This document shows, piece after piece, positions 59,396-61,849 of a stretch of 61,849 nucleotides of DNA. The stretch spans positions 1 through 61,849 of IMG/VR virus record IMGVR_UViG_3300037367_000013, one strand, 5' to 3'. Each line of letters opens with the position of its first letter. The stretch's first letter is position 1. Position numbers and translations under genes: made by a program. This stretch comes from a virus. The notes under the pieces were generated by a model. That model was not told the DNA's origin, made no database searches, and worked only from the letters and a program-made list of their open reading frames with translations.

Positions 59396-60081
59396 GATTG
59401 GCGCTCCTTTGCGTCCAGGAGTGCCTTGGCGTGTTGGTATTTGCTCTCTGGAATGCTCTCGATTTTTTCGACGCCAATATATTTACAGAACTTGCCAATG
59501 TCTGCGCCCACGGCGACGATGCGCTCTTGGATTTCTATGACTTGCGCGGCGTTGATATATGCGCCGTTTCCATTGCCATTTGCTGACGGCGCTGGCCGCT
59601 TGGCGACAGCCGGAATGTCCTCGATTTCGGTTTCATCGAGCCAGCCAAGACCGCAGATTGAGAGAGTGGCGCGGCGCTTGGCCTTGGTGACGGCTTTCAG
59701 CTCTGCATTGGCGCGAGCTTCGCCCTTGAGCGTTTCCGGGAATGCCACCGCGCCCAAATCCTCATCGCTGCGGCCGTCCGGCAACTTGGCGCGTACATGA
59801 ACGGTCAGAATATCATGCGCGATTTCACGCGAAACGATTTCGAGCGTCACTCCATTGATCTTGCGAAGCTGGTCCGTGCATGAGCGCAGCGCGTAAAGCT
59901 GCAACTTGCCATTCAGAGTGATGAACTCGAATGGCTTTGTGAGGGGATTAAGTCCCATGCTCTGGCAAACTTCGCCATAATAGCGAACCCGCTCATCCGG
60001 CGTAAGCTTGCTAATATCGCCAGCAAGCAAAACGCTTTCCATGATTTCGCTGTGAACTGGTAATTTGACTGGTACGCTCAT
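59392..60081 (-). CDS. Single-strand annealing protein (RecT/Red-beta-like)
   Basis: 229 residues. Segments YYGEVCQSMGLNPLTKPFEF, LNGKLQLYALRSCTDQLRKI and AELKAVTKAKRRATLSICGL form the conserved core of a phage protein family encoded next to YqaJ exonucleases, so an annealing role is very likely. The C-terminus has a Gly/Asn linker then a helical DNA-binding-like tail. I name the superfamily only from context and motif style. Confidence 0.7.
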   Translation of the reverse strand: MSVPVKLPVHSEIMESVLLAGDISKLTPDERVRYYGEVCQSMGLNPLTKPFEFITLNGKLQLYALRSCTDQLRKINGVTLEIVSREIAHDILTVHVRAKLPDGRSDEDLGAVAFPETLKGEARANAELKAVTKAKRRATLSICGLGWLDETEIEDIPAVAKRPAPSANGNGNGAYINAAQVIEIQERIVAVGADIGKFCKYIGVEKIESIPESKYQHAKALLDAKERQS

Positions 60082-60251
60082 GCTACGCTCCTGTGTTTCA
60101 ACTTTGCCGCCCTGTTTTCCTGCTTCAATTGCTGGACTGTTAATTGGATTAATCGATTCAGCAACGGTTTCCGCGTTCCATGTCGAGCGCGAAGCTTAGC
60201 TATCTCACGAATGAGATTTTGCCGCTTCCGCATTAAGCTTTCATATCTCAT
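60078..60251 (-). CDS. Small basic coiled-coil protein
   Basis: 57 residues: MRYESLMRKRQNLIREIAKL and LIQLTVQQLKQENRAAKLKH. Very basic helix, overlaps neighbours by four bases on both sides. May bind nucleic acid with the annealing protein. Confidence 0.55.
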   Translation of the reverse strand: MRYESLMRKRQNLIREIAKLRARHGTRKPLLNRLIQLTVQQLKQENRAAKLKHRSVA

Positions 60252-60445
60252 GGCGAACCCTGCCGGAGTTGAAGAACCGCCAGCGCAACCCGACCCTTCA
60301 CATCATGCTTGCGGTAGATCGAAACCAAATGTGATTTAACCGTATCCTCCCTGATACCCAATCGGAAGGCTATGACCTTATTGGGATGGCCGTCGATTAG
60401 GAGTGCGATGATTTGTTGTTCGCGGGTTCTTAAGTCGGTGGTCAT
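60248..60445 (-). CDS. Lone LuxR-type HTH protein
   Basis: 65 residues from MTTDLRTREQQIIALLIDGH. The GerE/LuxR helix-turn-helix (NKVIAFRLGIREDTVKSHLV) covers nearly the entire protein; no receiver or autoinducer domain. The start overlaps the upstream stop. It could bind host LuxR/FixJ-type promoters or act on phage DNA. Confidence 0.75.
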   Translation of the reverse strand: MTTDLRTREQQIIALLIDGHPNKVIAFRLGIREDTVKSHLVSIYRKHDVKGRVALAVLQLRQGSP

Positions 60446-60831
60446 GACGGGAACCATATCGTTTCGCGATCCTCAAAAGTTGAACCTTTGATACGATGTT
60501 TCCATTTGCGCCGCTTTAGTGTTTCGCCAAGTTCGCGCGTCGGGTCGATTATGTTTGGTATCAATCCCGCTTCCATAATGGCAGCGATTGTGCGCGTCAT
60601 CGCGCCACGGTCGCTTTCAATAGCGTGCAATAGAACAAGGCGGACGTTGTTACCGTTGATCGAAGCAACCGAAGCCGCTTGCCAATCACCTAAGCGAAAC
60701 CACGGAACGTCACCGGGACGAACAATCTTGAAGCCGCGTTCTTCCTCGTTATCGACGATGGCGGCTACAGGGTCATAGCCCCCGCCCACAATCTTGTCGA
60801 TTAGTTGCAATAGTTTTGTGTCCGGCATCAT
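60442..60831 (-). CDS. Hypothetical protein
   Basis: 129 residues from MMPDTKLLQLIDKIVGGGYD, overlapping the upstream stop. NEEERGFKIVRPGDVPWFRL, GNNVRLVLLHAIESDRGAMT. The EERGFKIV motif is also at the end of the 50517 protein. Unknown. Confidence 0.5.
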   Translation of the reverse strand: MMPDTKLLQLIDKIVGGGYDPVAAIVDNEEERGFKIVRPGDVPWFRLGDWQAASVASINGNNVRLVLLHAIESDRGAMTRTIAAIMEAGLIPNIIDPTRELGETLKRRKWKHRIKGSTFEDRETIWFPS

Positions 60832-61046
60832 GCCGCCCATCCTGCCGTCGAAATAATGCGCCCGACAACTTCGCCACGCACGCAAATCAAATCAAAATCG
60901 TCCTCATCGTTGCGCGAAGTTACATCGTCAGGATCAACGTCAAACCAATCCCCGACAAGGTGTTGGACTTTTAGCCAACGGTCGGCACATGGCGTCGAAA
61001 ACGATCCGATAGGGCGATTGGCTAAGTCGATTATGCGGAGCATCAT
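60828..61046 (-). CDS. Small acidic protein
   Basis: 72 residues: RIIDLANRPIGSFSTPCADR, WFDVDPDDVTSRNDEDDFDL, ICVRGEVVGRII. Alternating strands with acidic turns. Overlaps both neighbours. Unknown. Confidence 0.5.
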   Translation of the reverse strand: MMLRIIDLANRPIGSFSTPCADRWLKVQHLVGDWFDVDPDDVTSRNDEDDFDLICVRGEVVGRIISTAGWAA

Positions 61047-61207
61047 GACGCGCGTTCCTCAAGTTGCTCGCGCAAATCCGCGATGGCTTCCTGTTCGGTG
61101 TGGCCATAGCCAATCGGGCATCCCGGCTCGTAATTATCCGTGGTGGCCGACCAGTCGAATTGACGGAGCGGGATTGGCTTTGCCCAATAGTCGGTGAGGA
61201 TTTTCAT
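61043..61207 (-). CDS. Small hypothetical protein
   Basis: 54 residues from MKILTDYWAKPIPLRQFDWS; the ORF extends to 61243 but this ATG overlaps the preceding stop. GYGHTEQEAIADLREQLEER is a helical tail. This fits a common phage family with a strand then helix. Confidence 0.55.
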   Translation of the reverse strand: MKILTDYWAKPIPLRQFDWSATTDNYEPGCPIGYGHTEQEAIADLREQLEERAS

Positions 61208-61413
61208 GGCGTGGCTCCGGTCTTGTAAACTGAGAGCAAACAATGGATTGCGCCGTCGATATCCTCGTCGCGCGCTAAGGCAATCTCGGCACCTTTTATT
61301 GCCGTCCGAAGCCGCTCAATTTCGTCGGCCCCCCACAAAACCATCGTGCGTAGGCTGTCGGGGTGAAAGTTTTTCGACCTAACTTCGCGAAGTTGATCCA
61401 CGATATCGACCAT
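61204..61413 (-). CDS. Small helical protein
   Basis: 69 residues: MVDIVDQLREVRSKNFHPDS, MVLWGADEIERLRTAIKGAE. All-helical; a dILeaD-type phage accessory motif. ATGA overlap with the next gene. Confidence 0.5.
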   Translation of the reverse strand: MVDIVDQLREVRSKNFHPDSLRTMVLWGADEIERLRTAIKGAEIALARDEDIDGAIHCLLSVYKTGATP

Positions 61414-61416
61414 GGC

Positions 61417-61596
61417 TCAGTTCTCCAGCTTGTATTGGCCGAGCGGATCGGAAGCCGTGCGCCAGCCAAAATGGAGTTCAAAGAAACTGCGGACGAGGGC
61501 CTTTGACGGAAAGCCATCGTGCTCGAATTGGCCGGTCGCCTTATTGCGGAGGGCGAAGGTGCGGGCGGTGTCGGCTACGATCTCGTAAGTGGTCAT
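61417..61596 (-). CDS. First gene of the leftward operon
   Basis: 59 residues from MTTYEIVADTARTFALRNKA with GGAG upstream; the longer start at 61626 lacks a site. Beta-helix pattern, unrecognised. Its promoter lies 45-73 bases upstream. Confidence 0.5.
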   Translation of the reverse strand: MTTYEIVADTARTFALRNKATGQFEHDGFPSKALVRSFFELHFGWRTASDPLGQYKLEN

Positions 61597-61640
61597 ATCG
61601 GCTCTCCGGTTAGCGGTCATGAACACAATAGGCCGTTCCT

Positions 61641-61669
61641 ATATAAAGGCAATACCTATATCTATGCAA
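61641..61669 (-). promoter_or_regulatory. Leftward early promoter
   Basis: On the minus strand TTGCAT (-35, 61664-61669), a 17-base spacer and TTATAT (-10, 61641-61646). The spacer contains an operator-like 13-mer. Predicted start about 61632. Confidence 0.55.
61648..61660 (+). promoter_or_regulatory. Operator-like site 1
   Basis: GGCAATACCTATA. It matches the complement of 61717-61729 (GGCTATACCTAAA) at 11 of 13 positions, in inverted orientation, and lies in the spacer of the leftward promoter, where binding would block RNA polymerase. Confidence 0.45.
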
Positions 61670-61700
61670 ATACACGATGGCTGCTATGCGCTATGGGCCG

Positions 61701-61728
61701 TTGCCGATGCCTATTGTTTAGGTATAGC
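61701..61728 (+). promoter_or_regulatory. Rightward early promoter
   Basis: TTGCCG (61701-61706), 16-base spacer, TATAGC (61723-61728). The expected start, about 61735, is only a few bases before the ATG of the first gene (at 61740, equal to position 18), so the transcript would be leaderless or nearly so. Confidence 0.4.
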
Positions 61729-61729
61729 C
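61717..61729 (+). promoter_or_regulatory. Operator-like site 2
   Basis: TTTAGGTATAGCC, inverted near-copy of site 1, overlapping the -10 of the rightward promoter. A regulator here would also repress its own gene. Confidence 0.45.
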
Positions 61730-61849
61730 TATAAATGAAATGAGCGAAATCACTGACAATGCCGCAATGGCCCTAAAACAGGCTATAGAAGCAGTTGGTA
61801 GCCAAGCTGCCCTAGCTAGGGCATTGGGCATAGCCCAGCCGTCTATTGC
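61723..61849. repeat. Terminal overlap, right copy
   Basis: Exact copy of bases 1-127, including the beginning of the first gene; see the left copy. Genome length without it is 61,722 bp. Confidence 0.95.

Noticed and set aside
1-61849. CRISPR arrays or tRNA genes
   Set aside because: No regularly spaced direct repeats and no complete cloverleaf were seen on either strand by reading; a covariance-model search would be decisive.

Overview
The window is a complete, circular genome of a tailed phage (P22-like podovirus morphogenesis) of an alphaproteobacterium. The last 127 bases (61723-61849) repeat the first 127 exactly, so the unique genome is 61,722 bp and the overlap looks like an assembler k-mer overlap of a circular molecule. 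An alphaproteobacterial host, probably of the Hyphomicrobiales/Bradyrhizobium type, is suggested by a phage GcrA homologue (1423-1959), a DUF3309-like membrane protein (44189-44350) and a secreted Cys-Gly-Cys protein resembling rhizobial proteins (39933-40502). No tRNA, CRISPR array or typical CI repressor was seen.

Rightward arm. A YdaS/Cro-like regulator (18-245) opens a rightward block of small regulators (two HTH proteins and GcrA), a DUF1376 replication protein and a DnaB-like helicase (2578-4187). A NusG/RfaH-type factor (4403-4978) follows, just before the late genes, where an antiterminator would be expected. The structural block (5161-29339) contains a terminase small-subunit candidate, TerL, a P22-like portal, scaffold, P22-like coat, gp4- and gp10-like tail factors, ejection proteins and a SleB-type cell-wall hydrolase fused to an ejection protein. 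A split O-antigen polymerase/ligase gene (7371-8790) and two HNH endonucleases interrupt this block.

From 29420 to 40502 lie ten consecutive genes. Every product starts with an export signal (nine Sec-like, one Tat-like) and most have fibre, propeller or glycosidase-like bodies. This is odd for virion proteins and is the most unusual feature of the genome. A lysis block follows (40868-45026): GH108-type endolysin, a small alpha/beta-hydrolase, a holin candidate, a lipoprotein and several one-TM/coiled-coil proteins. It ends at a strong intrinsic terminator (45085-45116).

Leftward arm (61596 down to 45183). One long, tightly packed operon of about 45 mostly tiny genes: recombination proteins (RecT/Red-beta-like annealing protein, YqaJ exonuclease), a lone LuxR-type HTH, HNH nucleases, a SAM methyltransferase fold, a XRE HTH plus tyrosine integrase (so the phage is probably temperate), an RNA ligase, many zinc-ribbon proteins and one-TM microproteins. 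An IS1595-family insertion sequence (47189-48986) has landed exactly at the start codon of one of these genes. The divergent promoter region (61597-61740) holds a good leftward promoter, a plausible rightward promoter that would make the first gene nearly leaderless, and two copies of an operator-like 13-mer in inverted orientation.
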